This document shows positions 39,701 through 51,500 of a DNA stretch of 64,000 bases, piece by piece. Location: assembly GCA_026261815.1 (NCBI GenBank), contig JAMPIT010000575.1, positions 41,765,501 through 41,829,500 on the forward strand, read 5' to 3'. Each line of letters begins with the position of its first letter. Position 1 is the stretch's first letter. The notes under the pieces are model-generated. The model saw only the letters and a list, made by a program, of their open reading frames with translations, ran no database searches and was not told the origin of the DNA. The stretch is from Monarcha castaneiventris obscurior (taxonomy: Eukaryota > Chordata > Aves > Passeriformes > Monarchidae). A program made the position numbers and the translations under genes.

Positions 39701-41579
39701 ACTTAGATAGAATCTGGGCCTAACACTTTTTGGCAAAGTACCACAACTTGATACTGTTTTGCTTTTGACAGGCTTCTCCTAACTGTGGCCACTTCTGTGG
39801 TTTCACTCACTGCAACTATCTGGTATCATCCAGGGATCAAAATGTACAAGTGGTATGCAGCTGGTAAAAAAATCCCCAAAAGCCTCCTTTCGGCCAAAGG
39901 AAATTCACTGCCTACCCTTGAGCTGAGCTCTCCTCATTTTTGGTCTCACTGGGCTTGAGTCTGGAGGCAGAGATTGGCTCCAGGTCAGAGCAGAGGCTGC
40001 CAGCCCCCAGCAAGGCTCAGGTCTGGCACAGACCCCAGCAGAGACCTCGGCAGCAGGCGTGACAGCTGGGGCCTATGACAGAGGTGGAAAGGCTGGAGCT
40101 TCCAGAGCAACCACAATGACAAAGCTGGCAGTTCTGCGGCTAAACAAGATTTGAAACAGATATTTTGGCCGCTCTTTCCTCATAGGTTTGGAAACAGAAA
40201 GATCATCAATAAAATTTCTCAAGAAGAAAAGCCACAATGGAATCAACATTGCGATAGAGAGGAATGCAGGCCTTTGCAAAGATCCAGGATTTCTAAGTAA
40301 CAAATTCCAGAAAAAGAAGGCAAAGCTGACACTTACTTGGTTGCCAATGCTTTCTGAGCAGAAAGACTGAACTGGCTTCTTTGTGTCATGCAATTGTATC
40401 TGGCCCAAAAGTCTCCCAGAGGGGAATGAAACACTCCCGCCCCTCTCTGCCCACTTGAGTCCAAGATACTTACCAGCTTGAACACACACTCCTCTCTCCC
40501 TCAAAGTAGTAAAAAATAAATACATGTTATGTTACCCAAGGTGTGGTTCATCCAAGTACAGTCATCTAAAGCCAAGGTATCTCTGTCACCTCAAGGCTTT
40601 TTCTGTAGCTGGCCAAGAGAGGCCGCCTTGGAAAGGGGCTCACCCTCCACGCATCTTAGAACGGGAGGCATTTACTTTTAAATGGACAAAACTGGACAAC
40701 AAATTTCCACCAGACTAAGTGTGCCATTTTCCAGGTAACTTTTTTCCTACATAAGACAATTGTTAGGAGCAAAACTAGCCAAAATTGTTAGTTGCCAAAA
40801 TAATACTAAAATAAAAATGGTCTGCATCAGTTCAGGGTAATCCCCAGCTGCAGATGAGGTCAGGAATTTCTGCAAGAGTGAATAGGAGCTCTCTGGATTT
40901 CACAGTGGGGTCTACGGTGACGATGTGACAAAGCTACCAAGCTGTTTCTGTGTCAGAGGATTGCTCTCCTAGCCCTATTGCAGTGTGTCTGTGGCATTTC
41001 TATGCTGACAGGAGACCATACACAGACTGTGTCTGAGATGAGAATCATCTGCTAAAATTTGCTGTGTTCAAATGTTAGAAGGCAGCTGGCTTCAGCTCTT
41101 TCATGCCAAGCAAAGTGATGGAGAAGAGAGAGGGGAAATGCACTACTTTAGATGTTCCTTGCAGCCTCACTCCTCTGCTCCCTTGATCCTCATTAAATGT
41201 TTGCTCAATCCATCAGATTTATTCAACTATTGTTTTCCCAGCTCAGCTGTTTTGCAGGAACTCTGACAACACAACCATTCCTGGTGAACATCTGGGATCG
41301 CCAGCAACATACTGCAGAAGAAAGAACAACGAATAGTACAAAATAAAAGACCAAAAAATGCCAAAAGATGTGGCTTCATCCAAACCATAGGCCACAAGAT
41401 TCAGAACCTCTCTTTTCCATGCACACAAATGATGAAGGACGGCTAAAATGGTACCCTGAATGAGCACTACTGTGCAGACTGCTTTATAGAATACACACAT
41501 TTTGAGAGTAGTTTTTATGTATTATAATAAAAAGTGAACTGGAGCTGAAAAAATATCACTAGAAACTGAACTGCGAAGA

Positions 41580-42270
41580 GTGGCTGGAAAGTTGTCTAAT
41601 AGAAAAGAACCTGATACTGTTGGTCAACAGTGGCTGAACATGATCCACCAATGTGCAAAGAAGGCGGCCAAGAAGGCCAGTGGCACCTGGCCTGGATCAG
41701 CAGTGGTGTGGCCAGCAGGAGCAGGGCAGTGACCATCCCCCTGTACTCGGCACTGCTGAGGCCACACCTCCAATCCTGTGCTCAGTTCTGGGCCCCTCAC
41801 TGCAAGAAAGACATTGAGGGGCTGGAGCGTGTCCAGAGAAAGGCAACGGAGCTGGGGAAGGGCCTGGAGCACAAGTGCTGTGAGGAGCAGCTGAGGGAGC
41901 TGGGGGTGTTTAGCCTGGAGAAAAGGAGGCTCAGGGGGGACCTTACTTGAAAGCAGGTTGTAGCAAGGTCGGGGTTGGTCCCTCGTCCCAGGTAACAAGT
42001 GAAAAGATGGGAGGAATTGACCTTAAGTTGCACTAGGGCAGGTGTAAATTAGATATTAATATAAATTTCTGCACTGAAAGGGCTGTTAAGCACTGGAACA
42101 GGATGGCCAGGGAAGCAATGGAGTCACCATCCCTGGAGGTATTTGAAAGACTTTTATGTGTGGCATTCAGGGACATAGTTTAGTGGCGGACTTGGTAGTG
42201 CTGGGTAAACTATTGGACTTGATGACATTAAAGATCTTTTCCAACCTGAATGATTCTGTGATTCCATGAA
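41580..42270 (+). mobile_element. CR1 LINE, 3' portion, plus strand
   Basis: The left part (to about 41945) matches the end of CR1 ORF2 closely: GGTCAACAGTGGCTGAACAT, GGCCAAGAAGGCCAGTGGCA, GTGTGGCCAGCAGGAGCAGG, GAGGCCACACCTCCAATCCT, GGAGCGTGTCCAGAGAAAGG. The 3' part (CACTGGAACAGGATGGCCAG, ATCCCTGGAGGTATTTGAAA, AAGATCTTTTCCAACCTGAA) ends in the tail TGATTCTGTGATTCCATGAA at 42251-42270. The junction near 41945-42010 is shortened relative to the consensus I remember. Overlapping frames of 106 and 124 codons are CR1 remnants or shadows, not host genes. Confidence 0.93.
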
Positions 42271-43726
42271 TGGATGCTTAAGGTTCTCAAGCCTCTGCAC
42301 AGGCTTCAGCTGTTGATGGCCTAAGAACTAGATGGAACTTGGTTCTCCAGGGTGTCTTGTCCAACTACAGGTGAATAAGGGTCAATTTAAAAAGGACCAA
42401 GGAGAACCTAATCACTATATTTTTAAATGATGCTATTGCATTTTAATTCATCTGTCTCTAATAAACCTATTTAAACTCAAAAAGAAAACAATTATGTCTA
42501 TTAAAACATATAATATTAATACTGTTTTACTTACACTGGATAACTGAAATAATACATGCTTGTTGTCAAAGGTCCAAAACAAGTTAAATACCTAAAGTGG
42601 TTTATTAGTAACATGTGAAATGGAAGACAGTGCTTAAGTACCTAGAATACAAAGTGCTGAAACCAATTCTGACAGCACTAGTCTCTTCTGCAAATACAGA
42701 TAATGTATCTTTCTTGACAGTTTATTTAAGTATTTTTGGTTCACTGAATAATTCATTCCAAGAGTTGAGGAAATAAGAACCAAAACAAAAAGCTTCAGAG
42801 ACAGCTTGCTTTCTAATTTCATCTTGTGAATAAAAGCACAGGGTGTGAGGATGAGCACTGCAGTTCTGAAGCCTCAAATGCAGTTATCAGAAATAAACAC
42901 ATCAATTCATTAATAACAATGGTCTTTTGTTTAATGAATTACTTTGTTAAAAATGATAAAACTTGCAGGAAAAATAGTGAAAGACAAAATATATTTCACA
43001 TGTATAAGGTAGTTCTGACTTTAAAACACTTTAGGAATGCTGCTTTTGAACATTATTCAGTGAATCTGCTATTTTGTTCTTGTGCAAGTTGGGACAATAA
43101 TCATTATCCAGGAAGAACTGCATTATTCCTTTTGGCTTGCTTGTTTTACTAAAACGTATAGATCCAGGATCTGAGAAGGATTAGCTCCTGCCAAGTGTAA
43201 GACAAGTCTGTAGAGCTCATGTCCAACACACAACTACACCCAACACCACAGACCTGCTCTGCCATGTTTCCCCACCTTCCTTGCAGCCATGCAAGGAAAG
43301 TGATTGCGTTGAGGCTTGGGGGGCATGGCTGAAAATGTCATATACTTTAATTGACTGAAAAAATAGTACTTCAATGAACCGAAGAAAGAAGCAGAAGGAG
43401 GTGCTCAATACTGCTTCTTGCTCCCTTAGAAGCACGTTCAAACCTGTAAATGATTATTATAACTAAGTGCAAAAAAAGAAGAAAATAAGGGAAGTCAGTG
43501 TGAAGAAGTCCCCTTTCAGAGATCATGTTGCTGAAGTATTTGCTGTCTGTTAAAATTCTTCACGCTGTTAATTTAAAATATCGTATGTCCTTTATCACTC
43601 AGAAAACAAATTTATACTGCTTAATTTGTATCCAGAAGAAATGAAGGGAAAAAAGCTTCACCTGACACTCAGTTATGTAGTCTTTTCTTAGCTCTGCTGT
43701 ATTACTGCACAAAAGAGATAAAATAC

Positions 43727-43867
43727 CATCACTGGGGAAGCTTTGAATGCTTCAGTGTAGCAAACAGCCTCCTGGGCTCTTGTCTTTGAACAGCCTCGCA
43801 CCAGCTCCCTCCGAATGTCGTGCTGGAAATGAAGGGCTGGCAGACTCCAGGAGTGCCTGGCCACTAT
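43727..43867 (-). other. Candidate internal coding exon (unproven)
   Basis: On the minus strand CTCTGCAG at 43875-43868 could be an acceptor. It is followed by 141 nt (47 codons) open in frame, ending at ATG|GTATTT with GT at 43726-43725. The reading includes HSWSLPALHFQHDIRREL and a Cys/Lys/Arg-rich part followed by Ala-Phe. CpG is locally enriched (CTCGCACC, CCGAATGTCGTGC on the plus strand). The donor is weaker than consensus and the open frame runs past both borders. I do not recognise the protein; chance is a real alternative. Confidence 0.14.
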
Positions 43868-46055
43868 CTGCAGAGATTCAATTGCTGGAAAGACTCTAAA
43901 CAGTCTTTCTCAAAGAGGCCACTTCATTAAAACTTCAATATATAAATGAATTTTGGTCATGTCAAACATTGTTTGGGCACAAGAAAAAGACTGCTGTTGT
44001 GACAGACAGAAAGTCTGCCTGAATTCCATGGTTTGGCACTAGAAAAATCCCAACCCCTTTCTGTACTGCAAGGAGAGAAACAGCAGCAAGAATTAGTCAG
44101 TGGTGGGTCACAAAAGCTCAAACAATGCTGGCCTGCTTTATTTCCACTAGCAGAAATCAGAAACTATTCAGGGCCATACCTGTATGAACAACCTCTTTCA
44201 ATGCTTCATGCCAAGAAAGTAAAACAAGAGGTTTTTACTTCACAGCATATGACAACACGACTTTGCTATTCCTGAGTTGCTGGAGAGGAGACGAATAGTG
44301 CCCACACACCCCACTGCTCTCCATGCACTGAGCTGCCCAGCTCCATTTTGGGAGTCAGAAGGAGGACAAGTGGTTCATCGACTGACTCCAGCTCCCAGCA
44401 CAGAGACAGTCACAGCCCCAAAAGGGCTGATCTTGGACAGTCCTAACTCCTCCTGACTCCCCACACTGCCCCCACAGGTGAGCAGTACCTGGCAGTGCCA
44501 GGTACCTGATACAGACCCGCTCACTGCTCTTGTGAGCTCCAGCATCGTGATCGCTGCAGTGTTACCACCACGATGCAGGAGGTCTGAACTCAAGCATCCT
44601 CAATTAATTCCCAAGTCCTCAGTGAGATAACAAGCTGCTGAAGCATCTTGGCTTCCCAAGGCAAAGGAGTTAGCTGTGTTGTTTATCTTGTTGGCTTCTT
44701 TCAGGGTGGCCCTGTGTGTCTTGAGCACAAGGAGTTGCACAAACACAAACAACATGCCTGGGCCTTTGAGGCAATTTCTGGTGGGTGTGGAGCCACTCCT
44801 TGCCAACACCCGAGCTGCTCCGCCCAGCTGAGCTTGAAAAAGCAGTTATCTCCCAAGGCCAAGCTCTATCCTACAAGATTATCAATTATCTCAATGAGAA
44901 TCATCAACTTAAGGCAGAATTTAGTCTCTGAGGTAGGGAAAAAGTTACTGGGGGAGATGCACCATGGATAATCAGTGCACCATAAAAAAAAAAAAGCGCA
45001 CTAAAAAGCAAGCCAGCCTGTAGCAGAGCAGTCCTGCAGAACAGGTATTCCACATCCAGGATTTACAGAAATGATAGGAGTTCAAGAGGAATTACTCTAA
45101 AAAGCCAAAGGATTTATTAGAAGGTGTTAAACTTTCTGTTAGCATTTTGACCTATCACATATAAAATACAACAGGTATGCAGCTTTCAAGAGCATGTTCC
45201 CAATATAATGGTTTTTTTTCTTATTTTCTATTAAAGGTTTCATGAGCTTTCAGCAAGCATTTTATTCCTATAGAATTTATTTGAGATCCCTGCCTGTTAG
45301 TCCAGTGGTGGTCCAAAAGCACTTGAAAGGTCTCTGGATGACATTTTTCCCTCCACTGTTAGATCTCTGCAAAAGGTGATACATTCTCCACAAATGGCTG
45401 GCTAGCTGCCCAGCACAGGAAAGAGATGAAGCACCTGCCACCTTCCCTCCTATTTCTGTAAGGAGGAGAGAAAGGGAAATCTTCTATCCTGAAGAACATG
45501 AGCTGAGCTGCATAGACATGCTATTGCGGGTGGCTGCTGTGGGAAGACACGAGGGAAGGTCTCCAATGAACAATCAAGAGGAATCAGGAAAAGTGTCATC
45601 CTCAGACAAAAGGGAATTCCACCTAAAAAGTGAACCATGCAAAAAGACCTTGAAAATTTGCATTTAGTGCTTTTGAGCATTTCAGGGCAATGCTGGCAGA
45701 CCTGGGAAGATGCTGTATTGCAGAGCTGATGCTGCTGCACTTGCAGCATCGATCTCCTCCCAAAGGGACCCATTACTGCACAAAGATCTGCACCAGCTCC
45801 GCAGGAAGCACCACAGTCATAGTGAGTTTAGAAGAGAATGCAGCCTCGTCCCTGCTCCTTTCTCTTGTGAAAGCTAAGAAACCAGTCTGGCATTCAAACA
45901 CAATACCGAACACACACCCTTCCCCCCAACTTGGTATTGAAAAGAAACAATAGAAACCACTCAGATCTCAATGGATATTAATCCTCACCTTGTATACTAT
46001 TGCTATTCACTGTTTAAAGTACAATTGGTTGTGTATTAAAAATTCTTTATATGTG

Positions 46056-46092
46056 ACTTTAAGTTTCTCTTTTACTTTTAAGTTTCTCTTTT
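46056..46092. repeat. 18/19-bp tandem duplication
   Basis: ACTTTAAGTTTCTCTTTT (46056-46073) is followed by the same unit with one extra T (46074-46092). It is a short duplication, probably from replication slippage. Confidence 0.85.
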
Positions 46093-47086
46093 ACTTACTT
46101 ACTCAGGAGTAAGTGCATTTAGGAGGTTTAACTAAAACTAACTGAAATAACTGCCTGGTGGTTTTAAGAATTAAATGCTTTTCAATTCCTAGGCTGAAAA
46201 TGGGACAGCATGTTTGCAACACAGAGGGTGTGGGGAAGGTCAGACACTTCACTGAATATAACTTCACTTCAGTCACTTTCCAGGAAGTCAGCAAAAGTGC
46301 CACTGACACCTTTATCTGCCAAAAGAAATCAGGCCAAGAAATGGTTGGGTTGAACTTAAAATGAGAAGGATATTCCTTTGCTTTCCTATAGCCAAGGAAT
46401 GTCACATAAAGAGGCCAATCACTCCAGTCATGCACAATTTGGCACAGGGGAAGAGGCAAAAGGATGGTCACCACGTGCCCATGCACAGCCAGGTGCCCTG
46501 AGCCACACTCTCCAAAACCTCTTACCATCTGCACAGGGACAGGATGAAAGTCGCATCACAGTGAGGAAAATGGGTATTGTGGAATACAAGCAGAACATTT
46601 ACAGACAGCAAAATCAAGTAGCTTCCATGCAGCATATAATTACCTTGTGGAGCTCACTGTTACAGGATATGGAAAAGGTTAACTGTTTAAATGAGTTTAA
46701 AAAGTATTAGACATTTGTAGAGGATGGTTTCACCAGAAGCTGTAAAATATAATGGTTTGGATGCAAACTATGGCTCAGCAAGTCTCCACAGTGCTATTGA
46801 TTACTTAAAGCTGGGAGAGTACAGCAGGAGAAATGTCTCCAGCTTTCCTCTGATTTTATATTCCTTGGCTCGACCTTGTATTATTGCAGTCTTTGCACAA
46901 CTGAAAATAGCCTCTCTGCGTGCAAGAGGCTACACCAAGAAAGCCAGAAACTACTTTGTATTAGATACTGAATGTCTTTATGGCCCTGGGCAAGGCATGT
47001 GACCTCTGTTCTCGTTCTGCAGTCACCAACTTGCAAGTAGTTTGTCGATAACTAATTACCTAATGTTTATATGTCTTAAACACAAA

Positions 47087-48590
47087 ATAGAATTATAGAA
47101 TCATTTAGATCTGAAAAGAGATTTAAGATCATCAAGTCCAACCATTAAACCAGCACTGCCAGGTTCACCACTAAACCACGTCCCTAAGCACCATGTCTTT
47201 CCAATACCTCCTGGGGTGGTGACTCCACCACTTCCCTGGAGAGCTTGTATTTCCCCCTGTATCCAGTAGATGATAGAGATTCTCTTTGAACCTTTCTCCT
47301 GCTGCTAATGTATTTGAAAACATATTTTTTGTTGTATTTTATGGCACTAGCCTGTCTAACTTCTGCTTGGGCTTTGGCCCTTTTGATTGTCTCCCTGCAT
47401 AACCTCATGATATCCTTGTAGTCCTCTTGAGTTGCCTTCCCCTTCTCCCAAAGGTCACAAACTCTCCTTTTCTTCCCAGGTTCCACCCAAATCTCTTCAT
47501 TCGGCCATCCAATTCTCTCTGTTCCCTGTTGGCTCATTTTTTGACACATGGGGACAACCTGCTCCTGCATCTCTAAGATTTCCTTTTCAAAGCACATCTA
47601 GCCTTCCTAGACTCCTCTACCCTTTAGGACTCACTCCCAAGGACTCTGTCAACTAGGCTTCTAAAATGGATCAAAGTCTGCCCTCTGAAGTCCAAGTCCT
47701 GCTGGAAACAGAAGCTGTCACTGCATGACTGCTGTGCTCAGGACAGCCTCCAACCACCACATCACACACCAGCCCTTCTCTGCTCACAAACAGCAGCTCC
47801 AGGGCAGCACCTTCTCCAGTTGGCTCCCTCACCAGCTCTGTCAGAGGAGTCTCTTACACAGACTCCAGGAACATCCTGGAATGTTTCCTCTCTGCTGTGT
47901 TGTACTTCCAGCAGACATGTAGTAAGTTGAAATTCCCCACAAGAACAAGTGCTAGCTATTGTAAAACTTCTCCCAGATGCTTACAGAATATTTCATATGC
48001 CTCTTCATCCTGGTTGGGTGGCCTCCCACCCCAGACTCCCAGCAGAGCAGCTGCCCTGTTGGCCTTCCCCCTGGTTCTTACCCATAAATGCTCAACCCCA
48101 TGGTCACCATCGTTAAGCTCCAGACAGCTGAGACACTCCCCAACATACAGGGCTACCCCACCACCTCTCACTTCTTGCCTATCCCTTCTTAAGAGCTGGT
48201 AGCTGTCCACTGCAGCACGCCAGTTGTGTGAGTCATCCTGCATTTCTGTGATGGCAGCAATGTCATAGTTTTCCTGCTACAGCACGGCTTCCATTTCCTC
48301 CTGCTCATTACCCATGGTGTGTGCCTTGGTGCAGATGCACTTTATGGGATGCTTATCCCACTGCGTTTCTTGGGGGAGAAGTCCTAATTCCAACATGACC
48401 ATTCTCAGGCACATCATCAACCCTTGTATCTTTGCTGCTGATTGGATCTCCATCCCCAGCTTCCGCTGAGATGGCAGACAGAAAGACCTTGCTAGCACAC
48501 CATCTCTCACGTATCGGTGTGATGTCCCCAGGCTTATCTATTGTGACCCTGGTTTTAATCCTTTCCCCCTTCAAATCTAGTTAAAGGTCA
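47087..48590 (-). mobile_element. CR1 LINE with endonuclease region joined to 3' end, minus strand
   Basis: The left edge (47087-47240) is the complement of a CR1 3' terminus: ATAGAATTATAGAATCA, GATCATCAAGTCCAACCATT, GGTGGTGACTCCACCACTTC. At about 47241 it switches to CR1 ORF2 sequence coding, on the minus strand, for the endonuclease and the linker before reverse transcriptase. The reverse transcriptase itself is absent. The right end near 48590 lies upstream of the endonuclease. At about 1.5 kb the copy is long for a CR1 piece but far short of the full 4-5 kb element. Confidence 0.92.
47242..48290 (-). pseudogene. Decayed CR1 ORF2 endonuclease and linker
   Basis: In minus-strand reading, 48243-47956 gives an AP-endonuclease-like segment with the run RGGGVALYVGECLSC and then HLWVRTRGKANRA and PPNQDEEAYE. 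These are typical of the CR1 endonuclease domain that nicks target DNA. A TAG stop follows at about 47955. The same frame then continues as LVLVGNFN, where the family normally has GDFN, so a catalytic Asp appears to be Asn. Further on, 47597-47263 encodes the linker (IWVEPGKKRRVCDLW, ATQEDYKDIMRLCRE, KYISSRRK). The reading frame is interrupted and the reverse transcriptase is missing, so the copy is inactive. Confidence 0.85.
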
Positions 48591-51500
48591 CTCAACAAGC
48601 CCTGATAACATCTGTGCAAAGATCCTACGTATCACATTCTACGTATCATCAGTTAATCTCATTTAACAAACCCCAAAGAAAAATATTTATTAAAAATACA
48701 TTTTCTTTAGGAGCTTGTACAGAGAAGTAGCTGTTACAGCTTCTAGCACAGCAACCTGGCATTTAAAACAGAAAATCATCAGTATATTAAAATACCACAT
48801 TAAAGCCATACAGCCTTGAGGGGGAGATACAGATAACATAGCCACTTCGGCTCAATTGTTACACAGCACTAGCTTCAAAGTCACAACACTAAGTTTACAT
48901 GGATACATGCCAGGTGTCAGAAACTTGCAGAGATGAGATATCACAAAAGCAGTTATCTTCCAGATTGATCTCATCTCAGAGACTGTAGAACACAGATGTG
49001 ACTATGCCATGGTCTGCTGCAATGGCAACTCATGGAAACCACTGCATGATCTTTCAAACTACCTAAATCTGGGTAACTGTAACAGGTGCAGCACCATAAA
49101 GCTGAAGGTGAAATAACTACAAGGCATTTGCCCAGTTCCTTGGGAAAGCTTCCCCAGCTATCCTGAGCTCTATACATATGCTGATGACAAACTATAATCA
49201 AGGTAGTCCAACATTATACTGGGTATACACAAATGCAGTCCCTGCAGTCAAGGAGCTTACTAGGTGGGATTAAGCCATCTGAAGCTTCCTACCCAGCCTA
49301 ATGCAATGCTTGGGTTTCCTCCATAGTCAGAAGAGCTGGAATGTCCAAGCACAGACCCAAAGCTGACATTTCATGTGTAATAATAAATATCCAGTTCTGG
49401 ACACGAGATTTTCTGGGTATCAGATATGAACTACATTTGTACCTCCATCCTTCACTCAGGTTGTCTGCTGTTCTAATTGAATAAAGTAATAAAACTATCA
49501 CTGTGCTATGTAAAAAGCCTTAATGTGGCTGCCAGAGCAAATTAAGAGACAAAAGGACCAGTAGTTTATCACATCATTTATTGCTGAGAAAAACAGTGCG
49601 TTCAAGCTATTACCACTATTATGCTACAAGTTATAACAGGAAATCAATAAGGGTAAGAAAGAGAAATGTCCACATTCATCCCCAATGCACAGCAATCTCC
49701 TCTCCTTTATGCAAAAGGCAAGGAGAGAATTGAATGACTGCAGTGCTACTGAATGATGTCAAAAGGCACAGCTGTTACTCACAGGAAAGTGTTGCCACTG
49801 CAGCCATTTAGTGAACTTTGAGTATTTCAAATTCAGTGAATTTTCTAGCAGACAAAGATCACACTGTAGCAAATGGGGTGCAGAAGCACATCCTCTGCCC
49901 AGCAGAGCTCTCCCCAGCCCTGACATTGACTGCAGCTGACACCTCAAGATGCTGACAGTCAGGTCTAACACCCACCCATCTTCTGTGCAAGTGCCCAGAC
50001 AGCAGCTTCCCTGACCTCCTGCTCTGCTCCTGCTGCTGCTTTTCTCTCACCAAGCCCAGCAATGGCACAGGCTGTTCTACATCCCCAGCTCATTGCTTCC
50101 TGACCTTCAGGACCTTTCCCTGAACGCTGCTACTTGCTATTATCATTGCAATACTTAGAAAGAAATACATATGTACTACAGAATAGTAGTAGACCAGCAA
50201 GTAATAGACCTCTGAATGAAAGGTCAGTTCACTCTCTTTGGGGGAAAAATAACCACATTAAGAATTACTTTTATGCAACTATCTTGCATCCATTCTGGTT
50301 ATAGTGTGGCTGTCCTGAGGATGTGAAGGAAAGAGAAATATAGGCAGTGAGGTCACTCATGATCACACCTACTGGAGTCCCTTCATTCCACTCTGCAACT
50401 TCTGCTACCACTCACATTAACCCACTTTTGCTGCATGATTTTCTCCATCCTGTGCTGTGCAAGACTTAAGTCACCAGAGTTACTTCTGCTAAATTACAAG
50501 GAAAGTCAGATTTAACCTAAGATAATAAAATTATCAGGGGTGAGGGTAAGTAAGGGGGAAGATGGACTCTCAGTAAATATTCTTGATTCCCATTTCTTTT
50601 CTATTTATCGTGCATCCTCTACTCTGTCTTCTCACAAAATTTTTTATCATATATCAAATATATTAACTTCTCTCTAGCAACAAGACACAAACAAAGAAAT
50701 TGGCATATTATCATAGCTTTCAGCTTTTCCAGCCATTTTTGGTCCCAGTTGTGCAACATCTTGCATGTGCTACAAGCTCTTCAGAGCAACATGCCCTAGC
50801 CTACTCATTTACAAAGAGACAGAAATGAAGTTGAAAAAATAATGTAAACTAGTATATTTTCCCTGGGGACTAGGGCAAATAAAATAAGGAAAAGAAGGAA
50901 GAAGACAGGTCATAGATCAAAGAAATGCCTTCACCAAAGTTTTTAATTGAATGGAAATTCAGAACCAGCTAGAGTGCTTTGAAATGCTAATAGTGGGAGG
51001 CAGACTTCTGTTGTGCAAAACCAGGCCCACAGGACAGTCAGAAGGTTAGACAAAAAAAAAAAAAAAGGAAGGAAGAGGGGATTAGTATCACCTTGCCTTA
51101 ACATCTGTCTGAGGTGGGGTAAAGACTTCTCAGGTTGAGCCCATCACTGTTCACTGCCTTCAGACAGAACCCAAATGATGCATTTCGCGTACACACTGCT
51201 TAAATCACTGAGTGAGATGAATTCAAAGGTGTCACCAACTCTGCCCCATTTCAGTGGGACATTTTCCAGTGAGGATAAAAAAAATCTCTAAGGCAGCTCC
51301 AGGGAACATCTGTGCATGTATGTGACTTTGAACCCACTGCAAGTCTCTGTTCTACCGCATCTCCCTGTAAAGTAGATGATATCACTTTCTATTTTCATCC
51401 TCTCTGGCAAACTATTTCATCAGCATTTCTCCTGCAGTCACTAACTGACAACACATGTTAGCATTTTTCAGCACAATATTTAAAATTGTATACCGAGAGA

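Larger units (their letters stand above)
31678..41579. other. Long stretch without recognised transposons or genes
   Basis: About 9.9 kb. The block 31990-32480 is GC-richer and gives long opposite-strand frames (163 and 159 codons), Pro-rich on the minus strand, which look like a composition effect. The region 36700-36790 is very AT-rich with palindromes. Donor-like and acceptor-like sites on the minus strand cluster at 40331-41313, discussed under findings. No known gene is recognised. Confidence 0.5.
42271..47086. other. Unique segment, no recognised gene
   Basis: No transposon is recognised. It contains the candidate exon at 43727-43867 and a small tandem duplication at 46056-46092. The longest open frame (143 codons, minus strand, 46103-46534) shows no domain and looks random in composition. 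An A12 tract is at 44984-44995. Confidence 0.5.

Noticed and set aside
40073..40525. Minus-strand 150-codon frame with hydrophobic stretches
   Set aside because: It runs across two consensus donor sites and lacks a recognisable domain. The splice signals are kept as a finding, the frame is not.
41624..41998. Frames of 106 and 124 codons on both strands
   Set aside because: They lie inside the plus-strand CR1 element and are remnants or shadows of its ORF2.
46103..46534. Minus-strand 143-codon frame
   Set aside because: No domain, no consistent codon bias, no flanking gene signals.
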